A DNA stretch of 42,606 nucleotides from positions 1 through 42,606 of the forward strand of contig DLCN01000010.1 in NCBI GenBank assembly GCA_002480645.1, in the 5' to 3' direction. Both the position numbers and the translations under genes were made by a program. This document shows, one piece after another, positions 1-8,321 of the stretch. The notes under the pieces were generated by a model that was not told the DNA's origin, ran no database searches, and saw nothing but the letters and a program-made list of their open reading frames with translations. Each line of letters starts with the position of its first letter. Positions within the stretch are counted from its first letter, which is position 1. The DNA is from Balneolaceae bacterium UBA7797. GTDB taxonomy: Bacteria > Bacteroidota > Rhodothermia > Balneolales > Balneolaceae.

Positions 1-180
1 AAATAGTTATTACTAGAGATTGAATAGTAAGGTAAGTTACAAACTAATGGCTGTTAACTTATTGCTTTCTAAATGCCAAGTACAAAATCACCTGATCCTG
101 AACTATAAGTGTTACTTATTCATTTAAAATTCTCAGAAGTATGTTGAATAACGCTTATCCTTGAGTTCTGTCTACCCAAC

Positions 181-207
181 CGTCAGACCGTTCACAGCGG
201 TCAGACG
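181..207. repeat. imperfect hairpin downstream of dacB
   Basis: Two ten-base arms (181-190 and 198-207) pair around a 7-base loop with one central A-A mismatch. No T-run follows on either strand, so it is not a textbook terminator. The rest of 1-256 shows no convincing gene or other structure. The arm word CCGTCAG recurs in the hairpin at 3944-3963. Confidence 0.4.
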
Positions 208-256
208 CCCGCCCCGGATGGAAAGTCTGAGTTCGCTCCCCTCGTAAATGGTTTCA

Positions 257-1672
257 TCAGTAGTTTTCGTGGATATACCACAGAATTTCTTCCATCTGAA
301 TTCGGACGTCATTGGTTGAGATCACATAGTTGTTATTCATAAAACTGAAGATCAGCTTCTTTCCGGATCTGGTGATCAGATATCCGCTCAGGCAATGATT
401 GTTACTCAGGGTTCCGGTTTTGGCAAAGATATAAGTCGGACCACCATCTCTTGCTCCATACCAGTTTCGGATCGTCCCGGCTTTCCCTCCCTGAGGCAGC
501 AGATCAAACAGCAGGTCATCATCCACTGCATCGTCTATCTTATCGAGTAGAGCAACCATGCTCCTTGGTGTGAACAAATTATATCTTGATAACCCCGACC
601 CATCCCGCCAGTTGGCATCATCGGGCAGATCGGTTAACAACTCTTTTTTCGCGAATTCGATCGCTTTGCGGGAATTCAGTCGACCATCAATGGTGGATGA
701 GATCATCAATAAGATATGCTCCGCCACCATATTGTCGCTGGGTTGCAACAATTGTTTGTATAAACTGTCTGCCTCAATACTGTAAAGCGTTTCCGCTGAT
801 TCAGGCAACTTCACATCCGGCATATAGAGAACAGGTTTTTTAAGCGTGTCGCTAAGAAGTTCAACAAATAACTCCGGTGTATAATGAAATGGCTTATCCG
901 TTTCATATACCGTCGTATCTGAGGTAAATTCATAGGTGAAGTAATTTCCCTCCCGCTCTCTTTGTAACACAAATCTTCCTTCTTCACTCAATCCATCTTC
1001 CCGGATGAATTTCTTCAGGTACTTAGGACGGATCTTATATCCGTTCTCATCTTCCGCAAGCTTATACGATTCCACGTGTTCGATCGTCATTCGTGCGATG
1101 TTACCGTAAATGGGCATCGGGCTTTTCTCCGCGGAATAATACGAGTTGTAGTCCGCCCACGACCAACCCGGTCCCAGGTGATCATCTTCGTAGTTACTGT
1201 CTGAGAAAAACAGATCCCCATCAAATTCGGACAGAAAATTAAAAACATCCATGGTTCCTATATCCGGATGCAAAAAACTCGGATCTCCGGTTCCCCAGAA
1301 TATGAGTGAATCGCCTTTGATCACATATTTCATAGCCGGAATCCGCTCACCGAGAAGCTTCTTTCCGGCATAAAAGGTAAACAGTTTGGTGTTGGAAGCC
1401 GGATTCATGTATTTATCTTCATTCACCGCATACAACACTTCTTCAGTTTCGGGATCAAAGAGTTCAAAACCTGTGATCGTTTTCTTAAATACTTCCGAGT
1501 TCTCTACAAGTGCTTCCAGTCCGTTTAATTCCGTTTCTTCTTTCAGGGCCGGTTTCGGAATACTTTCTGCTTCAACCATTTCTGTGGATCTGCAGGAAAA
1601 ACCGAATCCTGCTAATAAAAAAAGAGCAATCAGAATATGATTGCTCAGAACAGATTTTTTGAATGATGTCAT
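257..1672 (-). CDS. dacB: D-alanyl-D-alanine carboxypeptidase/endopeptidase (PBP4, peptidase S13)
   Basis: Periplasmic enzyme of peptidoglycan remodelling that trims terminal D-Ala and cleaves D-Ala cross-links. All three penicillin-binding-protein motifs are visible in the 471 residues: SxxK at S93-N-T-K96, SxN at S312-D-N314 and KTG at K418-T-G420. The N-terminus is hydrophobic to about residue 27 and ends in FSC, so it is an export signal and possibly a lipoprotein anchor, though the lipobox is not canonical (F at -2). The length fits S13 enzymes. It starts with ATG 10 bases after the gltX stop, so the two genes are probably co-transcribed. Confidence 0.9.
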   Translation of the reverse strand: MTSFKKSVLSNHILIALFLLAGFGFSCRSTEMVEAESIPKPALKEETELNGLEALVENSEVFKKTITGFELFDPETEEVLYAVNEDKYMNPASNTKLFTFYAGKKLLGERIPAMKYVIKGDSLIFWGTGDPSFLHPDIGTMDVFNFLSEFDGDLFFSDSNYEDDHLGPGWSWADYNSYYSAEKSPMPIYGNIARMTIEHVESYKLAEDENGYKIRPKYLKKFIREDGLSEEGRFVLQREREGNYFTYEFTSDTTVYETDKPFHYTPELFVELLSDTLKKPVLYMPDVKLPESAETLYSIEADSLYKQLLQPSDNMVAEHILLMISSTIDGRLNSRKAIEFAKKELLTDLPDDANWRDGSGLSRYNLFTPRSMVALLDKIDDAVDDDLLFDLLPQGGKAGTIRNWYGARDGGPTYIFAKTGTLSNNHCLSGYLITRSGKKLIFSFMNNNYVISTNDVRIQMEEILWYIHENY

Positions 1673-1682
1673 AACGATTCCA

Positions 1683-3164
1683 TTAGCTGAGTTTTTCTAG
1701 TGCCAGATCAATTCGGTTGATCACTTCTTCTTTTCCGAGAAGCTCCAAAGCCGGGAACAGATCGGGACCAAAACCTTGTCCGGTTGTGGCGATTCGTGCA
1801 GGCATCATCACTTTTCCGAAACCAACTTCGTTTTCGGCAACGGTTTCTTCCAGCGCTGATTTCAAATTAGCAGCCACAAAATCATCCTCATTCAAAGACT
1901 CCAGTTTTGCCTTGTATGCTGCGACCAATGCCGGGCTGTCTTCTTTCCATTTCTTTAAGGCTCCCTCGTCGTAATCGGTAGAATATTCGAAGAAGAAAGA
2001 TCCCATCGACACAAACTCATCCACTTTGGAAACCCGTTCGTGTAATAATTCCACCACTGTTCTAAGATACTCATCGCTCTTAGTATCAAAACCGGCTTCT
2101 TCCGCCAGTCCTTTCACTCGTGGCAGAAGTTCCTCAACCGAAGTTTCCCGGATATAATGCTCGTTGTACCACATCAGTTTTTTGTGATTGAAAACAGCTC
2201 CACCTTTACTCACACGGTCGAGCGTAAACAACTCGCACAATTCATCCATCGTATGGATCTCAGAATCATCTCCGGGACTCCATCCCAGATAAGCCAGAAA
2301 GTTGATCAGCGCCTCGGGCTCGTAATTCCCTTTAATGTAATCTTTGGTGTTTACAGGAATTCCTTCGCTTTCCGCTTTACGCTTAGAGAGCTTGCCGCCA
2401 CTTGGACTCATGATCAATGGAAGGTGCGCCATAGTCGGAGCTTCCCAGCCAAAGGCATTATACAATAAGATGTGTTTTGGCGCAGAACTTAACCATTCTT
2501 CGCCACGGATCACATGTGTGATTCCCATCGTGTGATCGTCCACAACATTCGCCAAGTGATAGGTCGGCATTCCGTCAGATTTCAACAATACCTGATCATC
2601 CAAACCGGCCGTATCAAAAGAAACGATTCCGCGGATCTCATCTTCAAATTTAACCGTTTCACGACGAGGGACTTTCAATCTGACCACATATTCATTGCCA
2701 TTCGCCAGTCGTTTCTCCACTTCATCTTTTGGAAGAGTAAGACTGTTTTTCATACTCTGGCGAGTGATGGTATCGTATTTCGGTGAAGGATTTCCTGATT
2801 TTTTCAATCGCTCCCTCATTTCGTCGATCTCTTCGGTGGTATCAAATGCATAATAAGCCATTCCACTATCGATTAGCTGTTTTGCATATTCATGATACAT
2901 TTCTTTTCGTTCACTCTGACGATACGGACCAGATTCTCCGGGATTATTCGGACCTTCATCAATGGTCATTCCTGCCCATTCCAAAGACCGAATAATATCT
3001 TCTTCTGCTCCTTCCACATATCTGGTTTGGTCAGTGTCCTCGATCCTTAAAACAAAGGTGCCTCCGTGATGTCGGGCATACAAGTAATTATAAAGGGCGG
3101 TTCTTAGCCCTCCGATGTGTAAAAATCCGGTTGGTGATGGTGCGAAACGTACGCGAACGCTCAT
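1683..3164 (-). CDS. gltX: glutamate--tRNA ligase
   Basis: Cytosolic class I aminoacyl-tRNA synthetase that charges tRNA-Glu. The HIGH-type signature is H16-I-G-G19 after FAPSPTG, and the KMSKS-type loop is K258-L-S-K-R262. The 493-residue length is normal for bacterial GltX, and the C-terminal third matches the anticodon-binding region in size. The start is ATG. It is the first gene of a probable two-gene unit with dacB. Whether it is discriminating or non-discriminating for tRNA-Gln cannot be decided from this window. Confidence 0.96.
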   Translation of the reverse strand: MSVRVRFAPSPTGFLHIGGLRTALYNYLYARHHGGTFVLRIEDTDQTRYVEGAEEDIIRSLEWAGMTIDEGPNNPGESGPYRQSERKEMYHEYAKQLIDSGMAYYAFDTTEEIDEMRERLKKSGNPSPKYDTITRQSMKNSLTLPKDEVEKRLANGNEYVVRLKVPRRETVKFEDEIRGIVSFDTAGLDDQVLLKSDGMPTYHLANVVDDHTMGITHVIRGEEWLSSAPKHILLYNAFGWEAPTMAHLPLIMSPSGGKLSKRKAESEGIPVNTKDYIKGNYEPEALINFLAYLGWSPGDDSEIHTMDELCELFTLDRVSKGGAVFNHKKLMWYNEHYIRETSVEELLPRVKGLAEEAGFDTKSDEYLRTVVELLHERVSKVDEFVSMGSFFFEYSTDYDEGALKKWKEDSPALVAAYKAKLESLNEDDFVAANLKSALEETVAENEVGFGKVMMPARIATTGQGFGPDLFPALELLGKEEVINRIDLALEKLS

Positions 3165-3240
3165 TGTTGATTTTGGGCTTTATTTAAATTTTTAAAGGGC
3201 ATCAAGGTAACAATTTTTCAACTCGACTTCATTTGGTAAT

Positions 3241-3310
3241 AATTAGGAATTGTGAATTATGAATTTTGAATTACATTGTCACCAATTCCTAATTCTTAGT
3301 TCTTAATTCC
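3241..3310. repeat. AT-rich intergenic inverted/direct repeat
   Basis: A 12-base arm at 3241-3252 (AATTAGGAATTG) is repeated as a perfect inverted copy at 3283-3294. The 30-base interior holds GAATTA/GAATTT direct repeats, and further TTCTTAATTCC-like words follow to 3310. It lies between divergent gltX and the WbqC-like gene. It may be a dispersed intergenic repeat. No other copy is visible in this window. Confidence 0.55.
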
Positions 3311-3313
3311 AAA

Positions 3314-3955
3314 TTGAAAACCGCATTAATTCAGCCACAGTTTGCACCGAATTTGTTTGACCTGGGCTCTATGCTGATAGCCGATCGCGTGATCTTGCTG
3401 GATACCGATACCTGGTCCCGAAAAGGAAGAACACACCGTGCGATGATCCCGGCTGACCGGGGCACGCAATGGATCAACATTCCCATCAAAACAGCAGATA
3501 AGAAAAAACCTATTCGCGAAGTTCGGATCGACCACTCTCAGGATTGGTTCACCCCCTTCTGGAATGCTATTCTTCACACCTACAGCGACTATTTATACTT
3601 TGATCATTTTCATGATGAATTGCTTGCTTTGCTAGGATCCCATTCTGATCAATCCCGGCTAATTGATTTTAATATGGCTGTATTTAACAAACTTCTTACT
3701 TATTTAGAAGTAAGTTTTGATTTCGAACTCAAATCTGAATCGGATCAACCCACGGTTACTGAGGATAAGATCATTCAGGAGTATCAGTCGAAAAATTACA
3801 TCTATCAGCTGGAATCATCGTTATCATACAACGAAAAAATCCTGAATGTATGCACTCAGCATCAAACTAATCCGGAATTCAGTATCATTGACTTACTGAT
3901 GAGTAAGGGTCCTGAAAGCTATAGGATCCTCGATCAAATCAGGCTGACGGCTTAA
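3314..3955 (+). CDS. WbqC-like family protein
   Basis: The N-terminus (MKTALIQPQF, then a D-tyr/phe-rich stretch) and the pattern of IPIKTADKKKPIREVRID and a later HxxYSDY region match the WbqC-like family. Its members occur in polysaccharide/O-antigen gene sets and are thought to modify sugars, but the reaction is not established. The 213-residue length is typical. The start is a TTG with no clear Shine-Dalgarno sequence, placed directly after the AT-rich repeat; no in-frame ATG gives a complete N-terminus. The stop codon sits inside a 7-bp hairpin. The next gene on the strand is an MFS transporter, and no other polysaccharide genes are nearby. Confidence 0.82.
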   Translation: MKTALIQPQFAPNLFDLGSMLIADRVILLDTDTWSRKGRTHRAMIPADRGTQWINIPIKTADKKKPIREVRIDHSQDWFTPFWNAILHTYSDYLYFDHFHDELLALLGSHSDQSRLIDFNMAVFNKLLTYLEVSFDFELKSESDQPTVTEDKIIQEYQSKNYIYQLESSLSYNEKILNVCTQHQTNPEFSIIDLLMSKGPESYRILDQIRLTA

Positions 3956-3963
3956 ACCGTCAG
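3944..3963 (+). repeat. perfect hairpin spanning the WbqC-like stop codon
   Basis: CTGACGG (3944-3950) and CCGTCAG (3957-3963) pair perfectly around the loop CTTAAA, which contains the TAA stop. The downstream bases are not T-rich, so it may be an mRNA 3' stabiliser or a short REP-like element rather than a terminator. Confidence 0.5.
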
Positions 3964-4033
3964 CGTGCTTATCATACCATGTTGCTATTCGTCGGTTAAA
4001 GATCGTAGGTTCCGGCAATGAATTAGCATTGAA

Positions 4034-5254
4034 TTGAAACTTACATCAAACATATCCCGCCGTAATTTTTATTCACTGATCTGGCACGCTGCATTTCTCT
4101 CGCTGGCTAAAGTATTCATGGATGTCGATACCATAATTCCCGCCATGATGATCGATAGTGGAGGATCGGCATTACAGATCGGTATCCTGTCTGCAATTAT
4201 GGTGGGAGGTGCAAATTTCTCTCAGGTATTCTATGCTCCGTTTATCAGCAATTTTAAGTTTAAGCGAAAATTTCTGCTTATCGGGATCAACTCACGCATA
4301 GTAGCACTTCTGGGAATGGCTCTGCTATTATTCTATTCCGGAGAGTTAGAAAATAAAACCGTGATCTGGCTCATATTTCTGCTAATTTCCTTTTTCTCAT
4401 TTGGTGGAGCCTATGCAAACGTCAGCTATACCGATATTCTGGGAAAATCGGTATTAAAGGATTCAAGGAAATCCTTTTTTTCCATCAGACAGGTGTTAAA
4501 TGGTGCCATATTATTCCTTTCTGCCCTGGCAGCCAAACAGGTATTATCCGCCAGTCAATATCCTGAGAATTACGCCTTCGCTTTTCTGATCGCATGTGGG
4601 GCATTGTTGTTGGCTTCTGCCGGATTCTGGAATATTAAAGAAGTGGTTCCCTCAAAATTACCCGTTAAAAATGCCTCAGCATTTATTCATTGGATGAAAA
4701 ATGAATTGTCAGGAAATCTTCGTTTAAAGTACTTCCTGGGATTCGTGAATACGATGGGTGTAAGTATCTCCGTACTCCCGTTTATGATCTTATATGCAAA
4801 AAACATTGCCGGAGAGGCAGAGGTGAATGCCGGATTATTTCTCGTGTTTAAAATTATCGGAAGTGTGGCAACCGGATTGATCCTGTTTCTGTTAGCCAAA
4901 AAATATCAGTATCGCTATTTACTCTATGGCAGTTCATTACTGGCATTCATTCTGCCACTGTTTATACTTATGAGTCCTGAATCTCCGGCTTTTCCGGTCA
5001 TTTTCATTATCGGCGGAGTCATCTTTACGATCTACAACATTACCATGAACGGTATTCTTCTGGAATTATCCGGAACCGAAAACAGAACGTTGTATGCCGG
5101 AATAACCGGAACAGGAAATATATTTCCGGCCCTGTTTCCGGTAGTAGGTGGGTGGATCATTCAGCAATTTGGATTTACTCCCTTTTTCCTGCTTTACATG
5201 CTGATTATTGCTGCATCGGGCTATTTTATTTACAAGATCAACTGTTTGAAATGA
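4034..5254 (+). CDS. major facilitator superfamily (MFS) transporter
   Basis: The 406 residues are almost entirely hydrophobic helices with short polar loops, consistent with about 12 membrane segments. A polar connector near residues 205-230, rich in Lys and Asn, could be the usual loop between the two six-helix halves. The N-terminal half contains a glycine-rich helix (ALQIGILSAIMVGG), as in MFS proteins. The substrate cannot be told. The start is TTG, 78 bases after the WbqC-like stop, with no strong ribosome-binding site, so the exact N-terminus is uncertain. It runs towards the minus-strand TonB-domain gene. Confidence 0.8.
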   Translation: MKLTSNISRRNFYSLIWHAAFLSLAKVFMDVDTIIPAMMIDSGGSALQIGILSAIMVGGANFSQVFYAPFISNFKFKRKFLLIGINSRIVALLGMALLLFYSGELENKTVIWLIFLLISFFSFGGAYANVSYTDILGKSVLKDSRKSFFSIRQVLNGAILFLSALAAKQVLSASQYPENYAFAFLIACGALLLASAGFWNIKEVVPSKLPVKNASAFIHWMKNELSGNLRLKYFLGFVNTMGVSISVLPFMILYAKNIAGEAEVNAGLFLVFKIIGSVATGLILFLLAKKYQYRYLLYGSSLLAFILPLFILMSPESPAFPVIFIIGGVIFTIYNITMNGILLELSGTENRTLYAGITGTGNIFPALFPVVGGWIIQQFGFTPFFLLYMLIIAASGYFIYKINCLK

Positions 5255-5284
5255 TCTAAATAAACGGCTGAATCGATCCGCAGA

Positions 5285-5716
5285 TCAGCGGTCTGACTGA
5301 AGGTTGAAATGCACCGGATAGATCAAGATACTTCGTACTGTTTCACCATCTTTTTCAGCAGGTTTATATGATAATCCTTTCAGTAGTTTCACAACCTCCT
5401 GATCGGTACAATAACCCAGACTCTTGGTGATCGTTACCTCTTGCAGATCTCCGTTCTTTGATATGGTCAGTTCGGCTTCTACTATTCCCGTAATTCCCCA
5501 CGATCTTGCCGGTCTGGGATATCTAATTCCGGCCGCCGGATTTCCAATTATTTCAGCTTTAACATCCACATCACTTACTATGGCGGATGTATCCACTAAA
5601 GGACTTTTTAAATAACTATCCGGCTCCTGAAAACACGGATCCAGCATTACATCCGGCGGAGTTGTCGCGCAAGCTCCCAACAGGATCAGTATGAAAACGA
5701 AATATTTACTCATCAT
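5285..5716 (-). CDS. lipoprotein with TonB C-terminal domain
   Basis: The 143-residue protein begins with a lipoprotein signal (LILLGAC, predicted lipidated Cys near residue 16). It ends with a TonB C-terminal-like domain: GIxGIVEAELTISKNGDL, then a DQEVVKLLKGLSYKPAEKDG stretch and VRSILIYPVHF. In TonB this fold contacts outer-membrane receptors. Here the usual N-terminal transmembrane helix and Pro-rich linker are absent, so energy transduction is unlikely unless it works with another protein. It starts 9 bases after the sterol-desaturase-type gene, so the two are likely co-transcribed. Confidence 0.75.
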   Translation of the reverse strand: MMSKYFVFILILLGACATTPPDVMLDPCFQEPDSYLKSPLVDTSAIVSDVDVKAEIIGNPAAGIRYPRPARSWGITGIVEAELTISKNGDLQEVTITKSLGYCTDQEVVKLLKGLSYKPAEKDGETVRSILIYPVHFNLQSDR

Positions 5717-5725
5717 CAGCTTTAA

Positions 5726-6589
5726 TTAATGATCTTTATCCAGCTTCTCTTCTTCCCCAAATTTTGATCCCTGAGGTGGGCGGTATTTTTGAAATGGTAT
5801 CTTGAACAAGTTTACCACATCTTCGTTTTCCTCTGGATCCATGTGCGTATCTATGCCATAAATGAGTGACTTAGAATCCTCCACTTCCGCGTACGTTCCG
5901 AACAAACGGTCCCAGATCGCAAAAATGTTTCCATAGTTCGTATCGGTTAGTGGCTGTGTGTAATGATGGTGAACTTTATGCATCAATGGAGTAACAAACA
6001 GGTAGGATAGCGCACGGTCTGCTTTTCTCGGCATATTGATATTCGCATGATTAAGATGCGTGAAAAAAGCCGACAACGTTTGGTACATGAATACGATCCA
6101 GATGGGAGCTCCTGTTACGATCACTCCAAGAATGGTGAACAACATCCTGAACACTGCTTCGCCGGGATGGTGCCGGAGACCGGTTGTCACATCAACGGTG
6201 GTATCGCTGTGATGAACCAGATGAAACTTCCACATGAATTTAACTTTGTGTTCTACCCAATGCACCAGATAGGCTCCGAAGAAATCCAGCAACATCACTC
6301 CTACAATTATTTGTAGCCAGACCGGCATTGGAATCCAGTTGATGATACCAAAATCGTTGGCTGTTACCCAGGTAGACGACCACAGCAAAACACCGGCAAA
6401 CCCCAACCCGATCACCACAAAAAACAATGTTAATACTCCATTGATCAGCGCATGGCGTACTTTTTTGTAGCCAAACTCGAACAGTGGAAAAACGCCTTCG
6501 ATGATCCAGAAAAGAAAAATGCCGCCGATCAATATTCCCGCCCTGAATGCAGACGGTATATTCTCAAAAAAGTCGATTAGTGATTCCAT
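5726..6589 (-). CDS. sterol desaturase / fatty acid hydroxylase family protein
   Basis: Integral membrane di-iron enzyme of the fatty acid hydroxylase superfamily. Histidine clusters are visible as H110xxxH114, H123xxHH127 and H204xxHH208, with H140-H141 between them. About four to five hydrophobic helices surround these clusters. Family members hydroxylate or desaturate lipids or sterols using O2; the substrate here is unknown. The 287-residue length is normal. Its downstream neighbour is the TonB-domain lipoprotein. Confidence 0.88.
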   Translation of the reverse strand: MESLIDFFENIPSAFRAGILIGGIFLFWIIEGVFPLFEFGYKKVRHALINGVLTLFFVVIGLGFAGVLLWSSTWVTANDFGIINWIPMPVWLQIIVGVMLLDFFGAYLVHWVEHKVKFMWKFHLVHHSDTTVDVTTGLRHHPGEAVFRMLFTILGVIVTGAPIWIVFMYQTLSAFFTHLNHANINMPRKADRALSYLFVTPLMHKVHHHYTQPLTDTNYGNIFAIWDRLFGTYAEVEDSKSLIYGIDTHMDPEENEDVVNLFKIPFQKYRPPQGSKFGEEEKLDKDH

Positions 6590-6718
6590 AATTGATGTAT
6601 TAGTTACTCCGGTTCAAAGAAAAGTAATTCCCGTTGCAAATGCTATTTATGCGCACCTGCGAAAGTAACTAAACCAGCAAAGTATCCCTCAATAAAGACG
6701 ACGGATGCAGGAATAAGA

Positions 6719-8188
6719 TCAGTCCACCCAATTCGGTAATACCCCAAGATCGATCCCGAAAACGGCACTGATGATGGTGAGTGTGGCTACAGAAAGCAAT
6801 ACGATGAACATCAGATTTAACCATAACCCGGCCTTTGACATCTGAGGAATGGTTATTTTCCCGCTCCCGTAAACAATAGCGTTGGGTGGTGTTGCAACCG
6901 GTAACATGAACGCACAACTTGCTCCTAAGGCAGTTGGAATGGCAAATAACAATGGATTTTCACCCAAGCCGATCGCAACCGAGGCAAGTATGGGAAGAAA
7001 GGCTGCTGTAGATGCGGTGTTACTCGTCATTTCTGTTAAAAAGATGATCAGGGCCGTAATGATCACCACAAACAGGATCACCGGTATGGTATCGAAAGCT
7101 GACATCTGTGAACCGATCCAGGCTGCCAACCCGGTTTTGCTGATGGCCGATGCCATACTCAAGCCCCCACCGAATAAGATCAGCACTCCCCAAGGCATTC
7201 GTTTTGTATCATGCCATTCAAGTAAGCCGTTTCCATCATCTTGTCCGGATGGAATAAGAAATAAAAGCACCGAAATACCCATCGCAATTCCGGCATCGGA
7301 GAGATGCGGAATGATCTGTGACAGCAACGGGCGAAACATCCATAATAATGCAGCGGAGACAAACACCAATGCCACTTTCATCTCTTGTGATGAGATACGA
7401 TTCAAAGATCTGAGTTCCGTTTCAATAAGAGCTTTTCCACCGGGAAGTTCTTTGAGCTGCAACGGGAAGATCCATTTTGTGAGAATAAGGTACATGAGTG
7501 GCAACGAAATAAGTACAAGGGGAACCCCAATCTTCATCCAGTCCAGAAAACTGATCTCCACCCCATAATTCTCCAGAATAAACCCGGCCAGTAATGCATT
7601 TGGCGGTGTCCCGATAAGGGTAGCCATCCCTCCGATATTGCAGGCATAGGCGATACTGAGCATGAGTACGATCTCGAAGTTCCGTCTTTTATCTGCATCC
7701 ACATGTTCAATGAGTCCGAGAATAGAAGTGGCAATTGGTAGCATCATAATTGCCGTTGCCGTATTGCTTACCCACATACTCAGAAATGCTGCCGACAGGA
7801 TAAAACCAATAACGATCGCGTTTGGATTAACACCGATCTTATGCACAATTCCCAATGCGATCCGCTTGTGTAAATTCCATTTTTCCATGGCCAACGCCAG
7901 AATAAAACCACCCATAAAAAGAAAAATTAGGGGATTGGCATACGGACTTGTTGCTTCACTTATGGTTCTCACCCCCAGAACCGGGAACAGCACAATTGGG
8001 ATCAATGCGGTTACTGAAATGGGCAAGGCCTCGGTGATCCACCAGATACCCATTAAAACGGTTACCGCTGCCGTTTTCCAGGCTGTAGGCTCAAGTCCTT
8101 CAGGAGCAGGCAGTAGCAGCATACCTGCAAAAACTACTAATCCGGCAACAAGCGACCACATTTTTCGATGATTTTGAGAATCTGACAT
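6719..8188 (-). CDS. DASS-family sodium/anion (dicarboxylate) symporter
   Basis: Membrane transporter of the SLC13/DASS family importing di- or tricarboxylates or sulfate with Na+. Both sodium-site SNT motifs are present: one in MWVSNTATAIMMLP in the N-terminal half and one in EMTSNTASTAAFLP in the C-terminal half. I place the start at the ATG ending at 8188 (489 residues, normal for the family). The open frame continues upstream to 8293, but that extension lies across the terminator of the preceding gene. A weak GA-rich ribosome site (AAAGAAAG) precedes the chosen ATG. Confidence 0.9.
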   Translation of the reverse strand: MSDSQNHRKMWSLVAGLVVFAGMLLLPAPEGLEPTAWKTAAVTVLMGIWWITEALPISVTALIPIVLFPVLGVRTISEATSPYANPLIFLFMGGFILALAMEKWNLHKRIALGIVHKIGVNPNAIVIGFILSAAFLSMWVSNTATAIMMLPIATSILGLIEHVDADKRRNFEIVLMLSIAYACNIGGMATLIGTPPNALLAGFILENYGVEISFLDWMKIGVPLVLISLPLMYLILTKWIFPLQLKELPGGKALIETELRSLNRISSQEMKVALVFVSAALLWMFRPLLSQIIPHLSDAGIAMGISVLLFLIPSGQDDGNGLLEWHDTKRMPWGVLILFGGGLSMASAISKTGLAAWIGSQMSAFDTIPVILFVVIITALIIFLTEMTSNTASTAAFLPILASVAIGLGENPLLFAIPTALGASCAFMLPVATPPNAIVYGSGKITIPQMSKAGLWLNLMFIVLLSVATLTIISAVFGIDLGVLPNWVD

Positions 8189-8270
8189 GACTTTCTTTTC
8201 GTTAATTAGGCTCCGGACCGGTCTAATTAACAGTTTCCTGATCAAAAAGACCACTATTGGTTTACTCATA

Positions 8271-8301
8271 AAAAAACCCGTTGCGGTGAACAACGGGTTT
8301 T
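8271..8301 (-). terminator. rho-independent terminator of the Asp-box gene
   Basis: CCCGTTG (8277-8283) pairs with CAACGGG (8291-8297), extended by A/T pairs, around a 7-base loop. On the minus strand a seven-T run follows. It lies just past the stop of the gene at 8322-11588 and shows that the symporter frame upstream of 8188 is leader, not coding. Confidence 0.85.
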
Positions 8302-8321
8302 GAATTAAGCTGAAAATCAGA

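Noticed and set aside
6882..7568. 228-residue plus-strand open frame
   Set aside because: It lies fully antisense to the DASS symporter, which has complete SNT motifs; the frame has no recognisable domain.
8189..8293. upstream extension of the symporter
   Set aside because: The extension crosses a clear terminator of the preceding gene and adds a non-family segment.
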